A stretch of 64,000 bases of DNA from Paenibacillus sp. Soil787. GTDB lineage: Bacteria; Bacillota; Bacilli; Paenibacillales; NBRC-103111. The stretch covers positions 106,134-170,133 of the forward strand of contig NZ_LMSP01000044.1 of the NCBI RefSeq assembly GCF_001429545.1. Direction: 5' to 3'. Shown here piece after piece: positions 7,842-17,443 of this stretch. Each line of letters begins with the position of its first letter. The first letter of the stretch is position 1. The notes below the pieces were generated by a model. The model was not told where the DNA came from, searched no databases, and saw nothing but the letters and a program-made list of their open reading frames with translations. Both the position numbers and the translations under genes were made by a program.

Positions 7842-10328
7842 ATGAACTCGTTACCGATTGAAGCCATACTTCCTCAATTGAAAGAAGCTTTACGAATGAA
7901 TCCATGCGCAATATTGGTCGCTCAACCTGGAGCGGGCAAAACAACGCAAGTACCGCTTGCTATACTGCAAGAGTCTTGGCTGCAAAATCAAAAGATACTC
8001 ATGCTTGAGCCTAGAAGACTGGCAGCTCGTGCGGCTGCTCGCTATATGTCGAAGCTTCGTGGTGAAGAAGTAGGGCAGACCATTGGTTATCGGGTCAAAA
8101 ATGACTCGAAGGTTGGACCAAACACACGAATTGAAGTGATAACGGAAGGTATTCTTACGCGCATGCTTCAAACAGATCCGGCCCTGGAAGGGGTGGGGGC
8201 TGTTATTTTTGATGAATTTCATGAGCGCAGCTTACATGCAGATTTGGGGTTGGCGCTGAGCAGGCAATCGCAAACCTTGCTTCGTGAAGATCTGCGAATT
8301 CTTATTATGTCGGCTACGATTGAGGCCAACACGGTTTCCGCCATGCTTGATCATGCACCGATTATTCAAAGTGAAGGACGAACTTATCCGGTTGCAACTC
8401 ATTATCTGGATGCGAAAATTACAAGCAAATTAGAACAGGCTGTAGTAATAAGCATCCAACGCGCCTTGCAAATGAATGAAGGCAGCTTGCTCGTTTTTCT
8501 CCCGGGAGCAGCTGAAATTCATCGTGTGGCTAGCAGCCTTGCTGCGACAAAATTGGGAAAAGAGATAGAGATCGCACCTCTATATGGTAATCTATCCCAA
8601 GAGGCTCAGGACCAGGCGCTGGCGGTATGCTCGCCAGGGCACCGGAAGATTGTGCTGGCCACTTCGATTGCCGAGACAAGCTTGACCGTCGAAGGCGTCA
8701 CGGTCGTTATCGACAGCGGGCTTATGCGCGTACCCCGCTTCTCGCCACGCACCGGCATGACCCGTCTGACGACGGTGCCTGTGTCAGTCGCCTCTGCGGA
8801 TCAGCGCAGAGGCCGTGCCGGTCGGCTCGGTCCAGGCGTGTGTTACCGCCTATGGACCGAGACCGAGCAGCGGCAGCTCCCGCTAAGCAGCACGCCAGAG
8901 ATCCGCGAAGCGGATCTGGCGCCGCTTGCGCTGGAGCTGGCCGCCTGGGGCGTGCCAGACCCAGCTTCGCTGGTCTGGCTGGACCCGCCGCCTGCTGCTG
9001 CGTATCAGCAGGCGCGGGAACTGCTCGTGCAGCTGGGCGCGCTGCACGGGGACGGGGGCTTGAGCGCGCACGGCAAACGCCTAGCGTCGCTGGGGCTGCA
9101 CCCGCGGCTTGCGCACATGGTGCTGCAAGCCATACCGCTTGAGCTCGGCGCCTTGGCTTGCGAGCTCGCTGTAATGCTGAGCGAGCGCGATTTCATGCGC
9201 GTCGCCGAAGGTAGAGATGCGGATATTCGCACCCGCATCGAAGTGCTCTGGCGCGCTGCGCAGGGCGAGCAGCGCGCAGACGTTGACTTTGGCTTATGCC
9301 GCCGCATCGCGGCGGAAGCCAAAGTGCTCATGCAGCAGCTCGGCATCCGGCCGAGCGGGAATAAAGCGAATGCGAGCGGATTGCTGCTCGCATTCGCTTA
9401 TCCCGACCGCGTCGCACAGCGGCGAAGGGCGGGGCGGTTCCTGCTCAGCAGCGGGCGCGGCGCTGTGCTGCCCGAGCTGCAGCCGCTCTCGAACGAGCGT
9501 TACCTCGTCGCCGCTGAGCTGGATGATAACGGAGCCGAGAGCCGTATTTATTTGGCCGCCCCGATTCAGGAGGACGAGCTGTTTGAAGCCTTTGAAGGCC
9601 GCTTGCTGGGAGAGCAAGAAGTGCTGTGGGAACAGGCAACGGGTTCCGTTAAAGCAAGACAGCGCCTTCGGTTAGGTGCCATTATCCTCAAAGAAAACCC
9701 ATTGCAGGATCCAAACCCAGAGTTGGTGCTGCAAGCTTTGATATCCGGTATTCAAGCAGAATCTTTGGAACTGCTGCCTTGGACTCGAAGTGCGAGGCAA
9801 CTGCAACAGCGAGTTATGTTTTTGCATCGATTTGATGTAGAATGGCCAAATATGGGGGATGCCAATTTGCTCGCTTCCTTAGAGGACTGGTTAGGGCCTC
9901 ATCTTTACGGTTTAAAAAGCAAAGGGGCATTAGCACGTCTTAACTTGACAAGCATATTAGAAGAAATGCTAACATGGGAGCAGCGTCGATGGTTAGAAGA
10001 ATGGGCGCCAACGCACATTCAGGTACCCAGTGGTTCCCGTATCCCCGTTGATTATAGCGTCAATGAGTCGCCGACTTTATCGGTTCGTTTGCAAGAAATG
10101 TTTGGTTTAGCCGATACCCCAAGGATTGCAAAGGGGAGGGTGCCGGTTACCTTACACTTATTATCGCCTGCTCAGCGTCCTGTTCAGGTGACGAAGGACT
10201 TGGCGAGCTTCTGGCGGGATGCTTATTTCGAAGTCAAAAAAGATCTCAAGGGCCGATACCCCAAGCATTACTGGCCGGATGATCCGATGGCGGCGATGCC
10301 AACAAATCGAGCTAAACCGCGTTCCTAA
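7842..10328 (+). CDS. hrpB: ATP-dependent helicase HrpB (DEAH family)
   Basis: 828-aa DEAH-type helicase. The Walker A motif GAGKT is at residues 30-34, the box II is DEFH (124-127), motif III is SAT, and motif VI is QRRGRAGR; the C-terminal HrpB region is present and full length. Role in Gram-positives is poorly known. ATG 7842 is preferred (CGGAGTGA upstream) over the frame-extending ATG 7752, which overlaps the preceding small gene. Bases ~8600-9640 are strikingly GC-rich compared with both ends (see findings), though the frame stays intact. Confidence 0.9.
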   Translation: MNSLPIEAILPQLKEALRMNPCAILVAQPGAGKTTQVPLAILQESWLQNQKILMLEPRRLAARAAARYMSKLRGEEVGQTIGYRVKNDSKVGPNTRIEVITEGILTRMLQTDPALEGVGAVIFDEFHERSLHADLGLALSRQSQTLLREDLRILIMSATIEANTVSAMLDHAPIIQSEGRTYPVATHYLDAKITSKLEQAVVISIQRALQMNEGSLLVFLPGAAEIHRVASSLAATKLGKEIEIAPLYGNLSQEAQDQALAVCSPGHRKIVLATSIAETSLTVEGVTVVIDSGLMRVPRFSPRTGMTRLTTVPVSVASADQRRGRAGRLGPGVCYRLWTETEQRQLPLSSTPEIREADLAPLALELAAWGVPDPASLVWLDPPPAAAYQQARELLVQLGALHGDGGLSAHGKRLASLGLHPRLAHMVLQAIPLELGALACELAVMLSERDFMRVAEGRDADIRTRIEVLWRAAQGEQRADVDFGLCRRIAAEAKVLMQQLGIRPSGNKANASGLLLAFAYPDRVAQRRRAGRFLLSSGRGAVLPELQPLSNERYLVAAELDDNGAESRIYLAAPIQEDELFEAFEGRLLGEQEVLWEQATGSVKARQRLRLGAIILKENPLQDPNPELVLQALISGIQAESLELLPWTRSARQLQQRVMFLHRFDVEWPNMGDANLLASLEDWLGPHLYGLKSKGALARLNLTSILEEMLTWEQRRWLEEWAPTHIQVPSGSRIPVDYSVNESPTLSVRLQEMFGLADTPRIAKGRVPVTLHLLSPAQRPVQVTKDLASFWRDAYFEVKKDLKGRYPKHYWPDDPMAAMPTNRAKPRS

Positions 10329-10361
10329 CCTAATTTGCACGAGAAGGGAACTGAGCAAGCC

Positions 10362-11081
10362 ATGACAATCCGCTCCGAACCGGAGGAATTCGTCATTTAT
10401 GTATCGGCTGGTTTCGCAACAGCGCCTAATTTCTTAGATGCTTTCGCTGCCGAACTAGCTGCTCGTTTTGAACAAGCTGGTTCACGTGTCCAAGTCGTTA
10501 TTCATTATCCGTATGGCGATTGGACGCGGCGAAAGCAAGTCCAGCTCCGAGAAATTACCAGTGATCTATGGAACAATGCACATCGGAAAAGGTCTCATTA
10601 CGGCGGAAAAAGCTTGTTGAAGTTGATCACCGACAACCTGGTCTCAAGACAGCAGTTGCTGCTGATCGGTCATAGTGCAGGAGCTTTGGCTTCAATTCTG
10701 GCAGCCGATGCCCTTATGAAAGAGGGGGTTTCCATCCTCGGTGTGGTCCAAATTGGATCGCCGAAATGTGCGATTCCGCCATCGTTAAAGAGCCGTGTTC
10801 TTTATCTTGATGCTGCTAATCAGTTGGATAAATCCAATGATCCAGTGCCTAGACTGGGCACATGGGGTGGCTGGATGAGAACACGCTTGGGACTGCGCCG
10901 CTGGAATCGCATGAAACATGCTCCTGCTCATCGACAAACTTTACCGTTAATAGGTGGACATGCTGATTATTTCAGAGATCACAATCCCTATATATGGAAT
11001 GCAACAACGAACCTGCAAACCACAATGAACACGATTTGGACTTGGTTACAACGAATAGAAAAGGATGATGAACATGATTGA
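10362..11081 (+). CDS. alpha/beta-hydrolase-fold protein
   Basis: 239-aa protein with the nucleophile elbow IGHSAGALAS in the middle, preceded by hydrophobic strand LLLIGHS, and a C-terminal GGHADYF that could supply the catalytic His. Resembles lipase/esterase-like hydrolases; substrate unknown. ATG 10362 is used (GAAGGGA upstream); a TTG at 10335 extends it. Overlaps the next gene by 8 bp, indicating co-translation. Confidence 0.65.
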   Translation: MTIRSEPEEFVIYVSAGFATAPNFLDAFAAELAARFEQAGSRVQVVIHYPYGDWTRRKQVQLREITSDLWNNAHRKRSHYGGKSLLKLITDNLVSRQQLLLIGHSAGALASILAADALMKEGVSILGVVQIGSPKCAIPPSLKSRVLYLDAANQLDKSNDPVPRLGTWGGWMRTRLGLRRWNRMKHAPAHRQTLPLIGGHADYFRDHNPYIWNATTNLQTTMNTIWTWLQRIEKDDEHD

Positions 11082-11337
11082 AATTCTAAAAGCGAGCATG
11101 GAACACAGCAAAGAAGAAGGTTATCTCGGGCAAGTGCAATTCAAGGTGGAAGGCCATGAACATCCGTATGAAATCACCCTGCAAAGCAAACGAGGTAAAG
11201 ATGACTGGAGCTACGCGCTTAACTTTTTACAGGAATCTGGAAAAGAAGAGGATATTGAAGCCGTTGAAGATTTGCTGGAAGATGACGAATGGTTTGATCT
11301 GCTCGTGGACGCAGCTCAAAAAACCATAGTGAAGTAA
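11074..11337 (+). CDS. small acidic conserved-type protein of unknown function
   Basis: 87-aa soluble protein starting MIEILKASMEHS and rich in Glu/Asp toward the C-terminus (EEDIEAVEDLLEDDEWFD). Start ATG 11074 follows AAGGATG and overlaps the hydrolase stop by 8 bp, so it is the second gene of that operon. No family recognised. Confidence 0.6.
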   Translation: MIEILKASMEHSKEEGYLGQVQFKVEGHEHPYEITLQSKRGKDDWSYALNFLQESGKEEDIEAVEDLLEDDEWFDLLVDAAQKTIVK

Positions 11338-11381
11338 GACATTTTGCTTACATAACGATCGTTCGATAGGAGAAAACGCCA

Positions 11382-12032
11382 ATGGATCATGGGGTAAAGG
11401 CAACGCTCAAGTTGAGCTATGATCAACATGCCCGATCGCGGGATGGAAATACAGTGCAATCGTGGAAAGTAGAGGAAATGGATCGTTTTATGGCTAGGCT
11501 GCAGGCAGCTGACAAGGGTAAAGGGCAACGGATTTTAGATCTTGGAAGCGGTCCAGGCCATCAGGCTATGTATTTGAAAAATCATGGATGCCAAGTCACT
11601 TGCGTTGATTTATCCGATGAGATGGTGAACATTTGCCGGGAAAAAGGCCTTGAAGCCTTAGCCATGGATGTCTACACCTTAGATTTGGAGTCGGAGTCGT
11701 TTGACGCTATTTGGACGATGAATGCTCTGCTACATGTACCAAAGGATAGTTTCCTCCAAGTTCTGGCTAATATGGAGCGAGTGCTGAAGCCAGATGGTTT
11801 CTTGTACTTGGGCCTTTATGGCGGGTACGAAAGCGAAGGGATTTGGGAGAATGACACGTATAGTCCTCAGAGGTTTTTCGCCTTCTATGAAGATGAGCAC
11901 GTTCAGAGAAAAGTAAGTGAAGTATTCGACATCGAACACTTTTCTGTTTTACCGATGGAGGGCATGCAGGCCGATTACCAATCGATCTTTGTCAGGAAAA
12001 AGCATCAGAAGCCTCCCTCAGGAGCGAAGTAG
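11382..12032 (+). CDS. class I SAM-dependent methyltransferase
   Basis: 216-aa methyltransferase with motif I ILDLGSGPGHQA, acidic strand CVDLSDEM, motif IV FDAIWTMNALLHVP and the post-motif VLKPDGFLYLGLYGG, a Methyltransf_11/25-type layout. AGGAGAAAACG is the ribosome site. Target unknown. A T-rich terminator follows. Confidence 0.8.
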   Translation: MDHGVKATLKLSYDQHARSRDGNTVQSWKVEEMDRFMARLQAADKGKGQRILDLGSGPGHQAMYLKNHGCQVTCVDLSDEMVNICREKGLEALAMDVYTLDLESESFDAIWTMNALLHVPKDSFLQVLANMERVLKPDGFLYLGLYGGYESEGIWENDTYSPQRFFAFYEDEHVQRKVSEVFDIEHFSVLPMEGMQADYQSIFVRKKHQKPPSGAK

Positions 12033-12064
12033 CACTAACGCCGAAATGATTTCATGAAAAAGTT

Positions 12065-12113
12065 AAGCCTAATTAGCTCTGAACTAGCTGAACTAATTAG
12101 GCTTATTTTCGTT
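12065..12113 (+). terminator. strong terminator, possibly bidirectional
   Basis: Perfect 12-bp arms AAGCCTAATTAG (12065-12076) and CTAATTAGGCTT (12093-12104), followed by ATTTTCGTTTTTTT. The minus strand also has AACTTTTTC after the stem, so it could also end the convergent NlpC gene. Confidence 0.85.
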
Positions 12114-12161
12114 TTTTTCATCGGAATGCTTTGATTATCACATGCTAGGGCTCTTCTTCAT

Positions 12162-13199
12162 TTAGAATAGTCTCCTGGCCGTGACAAAACGCTTTTTCCA
12201 TTTTTCATCGAAGTCTGCGATGTGAACGCCGAGCTCTTTCGAATAAGTATGAAGGATTTTCCCGTCTCCCGCATAGATGCCTACGTGCCCGATATCGAGC
12301 CCGCGAGCGCTGAAGAACAGCAGATCGCCTTTGCGTATTTGGTCGATTCCGATTTCTTTCCCTTTCTGGGCTTGGTCGTAGGAGACTCGCGGGAGATCGA
12401 TGGACAGGACTTGGTTGAAAACATATCGGACAAAAGAAGAGCAATCGAACGTATTGGTCTGACCGGAAGCGGCACCGAACTCGTAAGGGGTTCCCAGGAA
12501 TTTGGACCCGAAAGCGATCAAATCGTCGGCTCTCTTTTCGGCCAATGCCGGGCTTGCGTAATCGGTATACATCGGTGCAGCTGAGATGAAACCAATTGTA
12601 TCGTCTTTGGTCTGCACCTCCAACCAATTTGCGTCGATTTCTCGGATCACGTGGATTCTCTCGTTTTTCGGAAGTAAACGGAGGACACGGGTATCCGTAT
12701 CTTTTGCTGGAGAATCACGCAGGTTGACGCCATATTCGATCGTGGTCTCATAGTCATGAGCGGATGAAATGGTAATTGAACGGGAATATTCATGCCATTT
12801 CACAAGATTGCCTAGCGTTTCGCTAATAAATCGTACTGGAACCATGGTAAACCCGTCGATAATTTTGCCAGACACAGGCATCTCCAGCCGTTCTTGGTTT
12901 TTATAAGCGACTGTATCCCCGATTCTGTATGTAAGTACGACGCCTTCTTTAATGGCAGTAACCGTTCGTGTGTTCTCATCCCAAGAAATTTTTGCACCCT
13001 CAGCTTCAAAAATGGGACGCATCGGAACAAGGCTATAGCCGTTCTCGATCACAGGAGGAGTCTGAAAGGACAGCGGATGCCCGTCCAGAAGTACAGAAGG
13101 CGGCAGATTCACCTCGGCATGTACCGACGTTCCACGGAGAAGTATCATGGTCAGCAGTGTAAACGTAGCTCCGTAAAGGAAGCCGTTTCTAATCTTCAT
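12162..13199 (-). CDS. secreted NlpC/P60 cell-wall hydrolase with copper-amine-oxidase-like stalk domain
   Basis: 345-aa exported protein, predicted to cut peptidoglycan stem peptides. It has a signal peptide ending near TSVHA, a stalk domain of the copper amine oxidase N-terminal type (PPSVLLDGHPLSF, VPMRPIFEAEGAKISWD, MVPVRFISETLG), an SH3-like segment (NLRDSPAKDTD) and a C-terminal NlpC/P60 domain with FDCSSFVRY (catalytic Cys), GHVGIYAGDG (His) and HTYS. The second ATG (13199) best fits AAGGG spacing. Single gene. Confidence 0.88.
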   Translation of the reverse strand: MKIRNGFLYGATFTLLTMILLRGTSVHAEVNLPPSVLLDGHPLSFQTPPVIENGYSLVPMRPIFEAEGAKISWDENTRTVTAIKEGVVLTYRIGDTVAYKNQERLEMPVSGKIIDGFTMVPVRFISETLGNLVKWHEYSRSITISSAHDYETTIEYGVNLRDSPAKDTDTRVLRLLPKNERIHVIREIDANWLEVQTKDDTIGFISAAPMYTDYASPALAEKRADDLIAFGSKFLGTPYEFGAASGQTNTFDCSSFVRYVFNQVLSIDLPRVSYDQAQKGKEIGIDQIRKGDLLFFSARGLDIGHVGIYAGDGKILHTYSKELGVHIADFDEKWKKRFVTARRLF

Positions 13200-13391
13200 A
13201 TTCATACACCCTTACTAAATTTACTTTGATAATATATAGACGCAGCTGCAGGGGAGTTTGTTACTTTCCAATTTATGGGCATCCTATTAACGAGAAAAAT
13301 TGAAACGACCGAAATTTTATTAATTTGATAAGCCTATGTGCTAAAATGTGGATAGCAATTTATTAAATCACAACCAAAGCAAAGGAGCGGA

Positions 13392-14522
13392 ATGATGAAT
13401 CAACACGCATCGGGATCTCAACAAATCACAGCATTTGCTGAGAAAAAAGTGACCTGGCTGGAACTTTTCTATGATCTGCTTTTTGCAGTGGCAGTTTCAA
13501 AGGCTAGTCATGTTTTATTACATGTCGAAAATGGTTCTATTCCAGTTGAATACTTAGCCAAATTCGTTCTCATATTTATTCCGATCTGGTGGGCTTGGGT
13601 GGGGCAATCCCTCTTTGTAAACCGGTTTGGACGAGATATCTTATCTCACCGAATATTTCTGATTCTACAATTATTCTTTGTACTCATCATGACGGCCAGT
13701 CTATCGGTTAATTTTGACCAATACTATGTTCCATTCTTAATAGGCTATATTGGTTTAAGAGCGATGACAGCCATCCAATATCTTTCGGTACATAAAAAAG
13801 AAGAATCACATAGAAAGATCGCTGCCCGTTATTTAGGTAGTCGCTTTTGGATTGGATTAGTGATATCTGCTTGTTCACTTTTCTTCGACTCATGGATTCG
13901 TTATGCCGTTTTGTATGCGGGAATTACGGTAGACATTTTGCTCCCATTAATCGGTCGGCATTACTTGGTGAAAAGCCCAATAAATACGCATCATCTATTA
14001 GAGCGCTTTTCGTTGTTTACACTTATTCTTCTTGGAGAATCCGTAATCAGTATACTTACAGTCTTACAGTCTAGCGACTGGACGTGGCCATCTATTTTAT
14101 TTGCTTCAATCACTTTTTTATTAATTATTGCTATGTGGTGGCAATATTTTGACAACGTTGAAAAGAAAGTGAATAAGTCATTAGAAACTGCTGGGCAAAC
14201 CATCATCTATGGCCATTTATTCATTTATTCATCCATGTGTATGATTGCAGCTTCGATCCAATTGTTATTTTTGAAGCAATTAAATTATTCATTTATGTTA
14301 AACTTTATTTTTGGATCAGTACTGCTTTACTTTTTCTCAACTACGTTGGTTTTCCATAAATATCGACACGCACATCTGAGATTAGGTATCTATCATTTGG
14401 TGTTATTAGTAGGGTTACTTGGGATTTTTTTCACGGTGGATTTGTTTTTGCTTTTACCAAATTACATGATTATTGGAGAAGTGATGCTGTTCTTTGGTGT
14501 ATATGCGAAATTAACGACTTGA
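13392..14522 (+). CDS. low-temperature requirement protein A (LtrA) family membrane protein
   Basis: 376-aa integral membrane protein with about ten hydrophobic helices. The N-terminal VTWLELFYDLLFAVAVSKAS is the LtrA hallmark (LELFxDLxF), and LLGESVISIL is another family block. Function is unclear beyond the cold-growth phenotype from which the family was named. AGGAG precedes two adjacent ATGs, 13392 and 13395; either could be used. Confidence 0.82.
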   Translation: MMNQHASGSQQITAFAEKKVTWLELFYDLLFAVAVSKASHVLLHVENGSIPVEYLAKFVLIFIPIWWAWVGQSLFVNRFGRDILSHRIFLILQLFFVLIMTASLSVNFDQYYVPFLIGYIGLRAMTAIQYLSVHKKEESHRKIAARYLGSRFWIGLVISACSLFFDSWIRYAVLYAGITVDILLPLIGRHYLVKSPINTHHLLERFSLFTLILLGESVISILTVLQSSDWTWPSILFASITFLLIIAMWWQYFDNVEKKVNKSLETAGQTIIYGHLFIYSSMCMIAASIQLLFLKQLNYSFMLNFIFGSVLLYFFSTTLVFHKYRHAHLRLGIYHLVLLVGLLGIFFTVDLFLLLPNYMIIGEVMLFFGVYAKLTT

Positions 14523-14630
14523 TCTTTTGGGTGAATGAACCAAGGCAAACATCGTGCCATGTCATATTGCCTTCCTCATATAATGTGGGTAGTTTTAATA
14601 CCTAGAAGGATATGAGAAAGGGTGATGATA

Positions 14631-15539
14631 TTGGTCAGAAGACGAACGTTATCAAGCCTAGATAATGACATACAAGCTTTGAAGAGAGATGTTAAGAAGC
14701 TTGAACAGCCTATAACATCAGATCGATTAGCAAGGATGGCGATAACGAGGAGGGAACTTGCTCCAAGATCTGTTAGTGGTCCCAAGATAGCTAGGAGGGC
14801 CATCACATTAGACAAACTTGCTCCCAGCGTCGTTAACCATATCACATCAGACGTAGTACAATTAATCAGTGCTGGTGCATTAAGCGCAGCAACAGTTGCT
14901 AGTCAAGCAAGTGATGCCGTCGGACCCCAGGGACCGATGGGACTCCAAGGGCCTATTGGACCGACTGGTCCACAAGGACCGCAAGGCTTACAGGGTTTAC
15001 AAGGTCCACAAGGTCCTACGGGAATGGCTGGAGTAACAGGACCAACAGGACCAACAGGTGCACAAGGACTCCAAGGATTACAAGGCATCGAGGGACCGAT
15101 TGGGATGTCGGGACCTTCTGGAATAGTCGATATTCGATTCGCAGGAAGCAACTTACCAGTCCCATTTATCATTATCCAAGGATCGGGAGACGCTACGGCA
15201 GAGTTAATTTTACCGCCAATTACATTGTTAGCTAATCAGGTGGTCAAATTAGATGCATTTGCGAATATTAATTTTATCATCGTTCAAAATTATTCGGTGG
15301 ATAGCACCATTTCCAGAAATCAAGGGGCCATCGTTACAACGGATCATGCTGTAATGATCCAAAATCAGGATCAGCCCTTTTTTCCGCAAGCAGCTGTAAC
15401 GACTTTTCTAACTTGGGTGGATAATCCAGGTCCAGGAACCTATAATTACTCGTTTACTATTACAGGTTCAGCTAACGGTATAACGGATGCTTCTATAAAT
15501 AGCAGGGGATTAACCGCCATGGTTATTACCGTAACATAG
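14631..15539 (+). CDS. collagen-like repeat surface protein
   Basis: 302-aa protein, likely on the spore or cell surface. Residues 1-95 hold an arginine-rich start and heptad-like repeats (SDRLARMAITRRELAP, then GPKIARRAITLDKLAP), resembling trimer-forming stalk repeats. Residues 98-166 are 23 uninterrupted Gly-X-Y triplets. The last ~130 residues are beta-rich and TNF/C1q-like, as in BclA-type exosporium proteins. There is no signal peptide, which suits a spore-surface protein. TTG 14631 is chosen because GAAAGGG is eight bases upstream; GTG 14622 is alternative. Confidence 0.75.
   Translation: MVRRRTLSSLDNDIQALKRDVKKLEQPITSDRLARMAITRRELAPRSVSGPKIARRAITLDKLAPSVVNHITSDVVQLISAGALSAATVASQASDAVGPQGPMGLQGPIGPTGPQGPQGLQGLQGPQGPTGMAGVTGPTGPTGAQGLQGLQGIEGPIGMSGPSGIVDIRFAGSNLPVPFIIIQGSGDATAELILPPITLLANQVVKLDAFANINFIIVQNYSVDSTISRNQGAIVTTDHAVMIQNQDQPFFPQAAVTTFLTWVDNPGPGTYNYSFTITGSANGITDASINSRGLTAMVITVT
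14922..15128 (+). repeat. Gly-X-Y coding repeat (23 triplets)
   Basis: Nine-base periodic tract coding GPQ, GPM, GLQ, GPT, GAQ and similar triplets without interruption. Such tracts vary in length between strains by slippage in other collagen-like genes. Confidence 0.9.
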
Positions 15540-15572
15540 TAAGAGATTAATAAGATTATTGGGACAAATGGA

Positions 15573-15609
15573 AATAAGGCTGGACACAAGTCGTGTTCAG
15601 TCTTATTTT
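15573..15609 (+). terminator. terminator of the collagen-like gene
   Basis: Stem AATAAG-CTG-ACAC paired with GTGT-CAG-CTTATT, followed by TTTTTAAT. Confidence 0.75.
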
Positions 15610-15658
15610 TAATATATGGAAAATAAGAAAAGCCAAATGATCAAAGGGGGACCATTTT

Positions 15659-15988
15659 ATGAAAATAACGGATGTTCCATTTTGCACAATTGACTGGAGC
15701 GAAATGAGCGCTACTCAACATCCTGGAATTGAAGGTAATGCTTATTGGCGTACATTTGAAATGGGAAACATAAGGGTGCGAATGGTAGAATATACGCCTG
15801 GTTATATAGCTGACCATTGGTGTAATAGAGGTCACGTATTGTTAGTACTGGAAGGTGAATTATATACCGAACTTTCAGATGGAAAAGAATTTAAACTCAC
15901 GCCAGGAGTCAGTTATCAAGTGGCTGATGATACAAATCCACATAGATCTTATACGAAAACTGGAGCCAAATTATTTATTGTAGACTAA
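15659..15988 (+). CDS. DHCW-motif cupin-fold protein
   Basis: 109-aa single-domain cupin. ADHWCNRGHVLLVLEGEL carries the family's D-H-W-C metal-site stretch and the cupin turn, and GVSYQVADDTNPHRSYTKTG is the second cupin motif. Function of this family is unknown; no substrate can be named. AAAGGGGGACC precedes the ATG. Confidence 0.78.
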   Translation: MKITDVPFCTIDWSEMSATQHPGIEGNAYWRTFEMGNIRVRMVEYTPGYIADHWCNRGHVLLVLEGELYTELSDGKEFKLTPGVSYQVADDTNPHRSYTKTGAKLFIVD

Positions 15989-16166
15989 GAACTGATTTGC
16001 TGTCTCTATTACGCTAATCAGCTAATAAATGAATCAAGCCCTTGTTTTCCATGATAAGTTCGAGATGAACGGATAAGTCGACAAGTCCTCTTTTTATCCG
16101 CTTTAGTAAGGCGCCTCCATATGATTCAACATATAAAATATATAAAACAAAATGAAAGGAGAATGA

Positions 16167-16665
16167 ATGAAAACCTATATTTATTTTATTCGGCATGGGA
16201 TAGCCCCATTTTCGATTGAACATGAACGAGCTGGAGGAACTAGTCTTTCTGAAAAAGGGAAATTAGATGCTAAGAAAGTGGCAGAGTTGTTAAGTAACGA
16301 AGACATTGATGTTATTGTTTCTAGTTCATATTTTCGAGCATTAGAAACGGTTAGTCCGCTCGCAGAGCTTTTGAAGAAAGAAATTATTCCATACGTTGAG
16401 CTTATCGAGAGGCCAATCGTTAGCTTGAATTACGCGGTATCCGACGAGGAATTATTAATTGGAATTGAACAGTCTTTTACTGTCTGATTTTAAAGGCAAG
16501 AAAATCGCTATTGGCACGCACGGGAATATCATGACGATCATATTGAATTATTTTGATTCTAGTTACGGATTCGAATTTTGGAAACAGACCTCTAAACCTG
16601 ACATTTATAAACTAGAATTTGAAGAAAAGGAATTAAAGCTTGTTGAGAGGTTGTGGGATCAATGA
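16167..16665 (+). pseudogene. broken histidine phosphatase (phosphoglycerate-mutase-like)
   Basis: The first frame (16167-16487) encodes the N-terminal half, including the catalytic YFIRHGIAPF and the FRALETVSPLAELL helix. It then shifts: the C-terminal half, with the second catalytic histidine in IAIGTHGNIM, continues in another frame up to 16665. The middle segment expected between GIEQSF and LLSDFKGKK (about 30 residues with the GES motif) is absent. A single internal deletion of non-triplet length near 16478 explains both. Start site AAAGGAG is intact. Probably inactive. Confidence 0.85.
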
Positions 16666-16680
16666 GACCAGCAAGATTCG

Positions 16681-17352
16681 TCATCGGTCGGCGAACTGAT
16701 ACCACACGCGTACTTTGGCATAAATCGTTAATTGTCCCGGTTGAATGGGAGTGACTGTACTTTTGGCTAACATGGCGGTTGCATAGGGGATAGGTTCGGC
16801 GGTCCCGGTAATTTCTTGGATTTGGCTGGGGACTGTGAAAAGAGTAACTCCCAATGTATTGGCAATGGTCATAGCTTTGTGTCGGGCGTTTCGAATGGCA
16901 TTCGATAATGCCTGATTCTCGTAAATTTCTGGCTGTGAAGTCGTAAACTTAATGTCTGTGATGTTATTGGCGCCACTGGCAACGGCAGTGTCAACGAGAA
17001 TTCCTGTCAGTTCTACTTTATCGTTGGTAATTTGCAAAAGATGGGTTACTTTATAGCCTCGAAAAACTTGCTTCCCTTCTTGATAATCGTACTGAATTTC
17101 AATTCCAAAATCGTACGTTTGTATTTTTTCCCGGGGGATGTTTAGTTTTAATAAGGACTGAATGATCGTGGTTACAATTTTGGCGTTTTCGGTTTGGACA
17201 GCAGGCAAAACAGGACCTTCGGTTATGGCGCCCAGCACCGCTATCGCTCTGTCGGGAGTTGCAGCCGCTGATCCCATACCTAGGACTTCTATGGTAGGTG
17301 GGCATTTATATGGAGGAAAAGTGGTCGGCTTATTAACGGGATAATTGCACAT
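16681..17352 (-). CDS. SIMPL domain (DUF541) protein
   Basis: 223-aa protein matching SIMPL/DUF541: TIEVLGMGSAAATPDRAIAV at the start (usual consensus V-x-G-x-G-x2-x-x-PD-x-A), QTYDFGIEIQYDY, then ENQALSNAIRNARHKAMTIANTLGV and a final LTIYAKVRVWYQF. Most homologues are exported, but no signal peptide is visible here, and the unusual CNYPVNKPTTFPPYKCPPT start has two Cys. Spore-associated or cytoplasmic location possible. GGAAAGGAG is the ribosome site. Confidence 0.8.
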   Translation of the reverse strand: MCNYPVNKPTTFPPYKCPPTIEVLGMGSAAATPDRAIAVLGAITEGPVLPAVQTENAKIVTTIIQSLLKLNIPREKIQTYDFGIEIQYDYQEGKQVFRGYKVTHLLQITNDKVELTGILVDTAVASGANNITDIKFTTSQPEIYENQALSNAIRNARHKAMTIANTLGVTLFTVPSQIQEITGTAEPIPYATAMLAKSTVTPIQPGQLTIYAKVRVWYQFADR

Positions 17353-17443
17353 AGAAGGACTCCTTTCCTGTGAAATACATAATCTAATGTATGGAAATGT
17401 ACGGACAATAATTCTTGTTTAAATAAGCAATGTCGAAGGTGTG

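Noticed and set aside
8627..9675. Long open frames in other frames within hrpB (both strands)
   Set aside because: Caused by high GC in that patch, which removes stop codons; the peptides are Ala/Arg-rich and lack domains.
11350..11362. TAACGATCGTTCG before the methyltransferase gene, similar to a LexA box
   Set aside because: First half lacks the G of GAAC, only one site, and no promoter is clearly placed on it.
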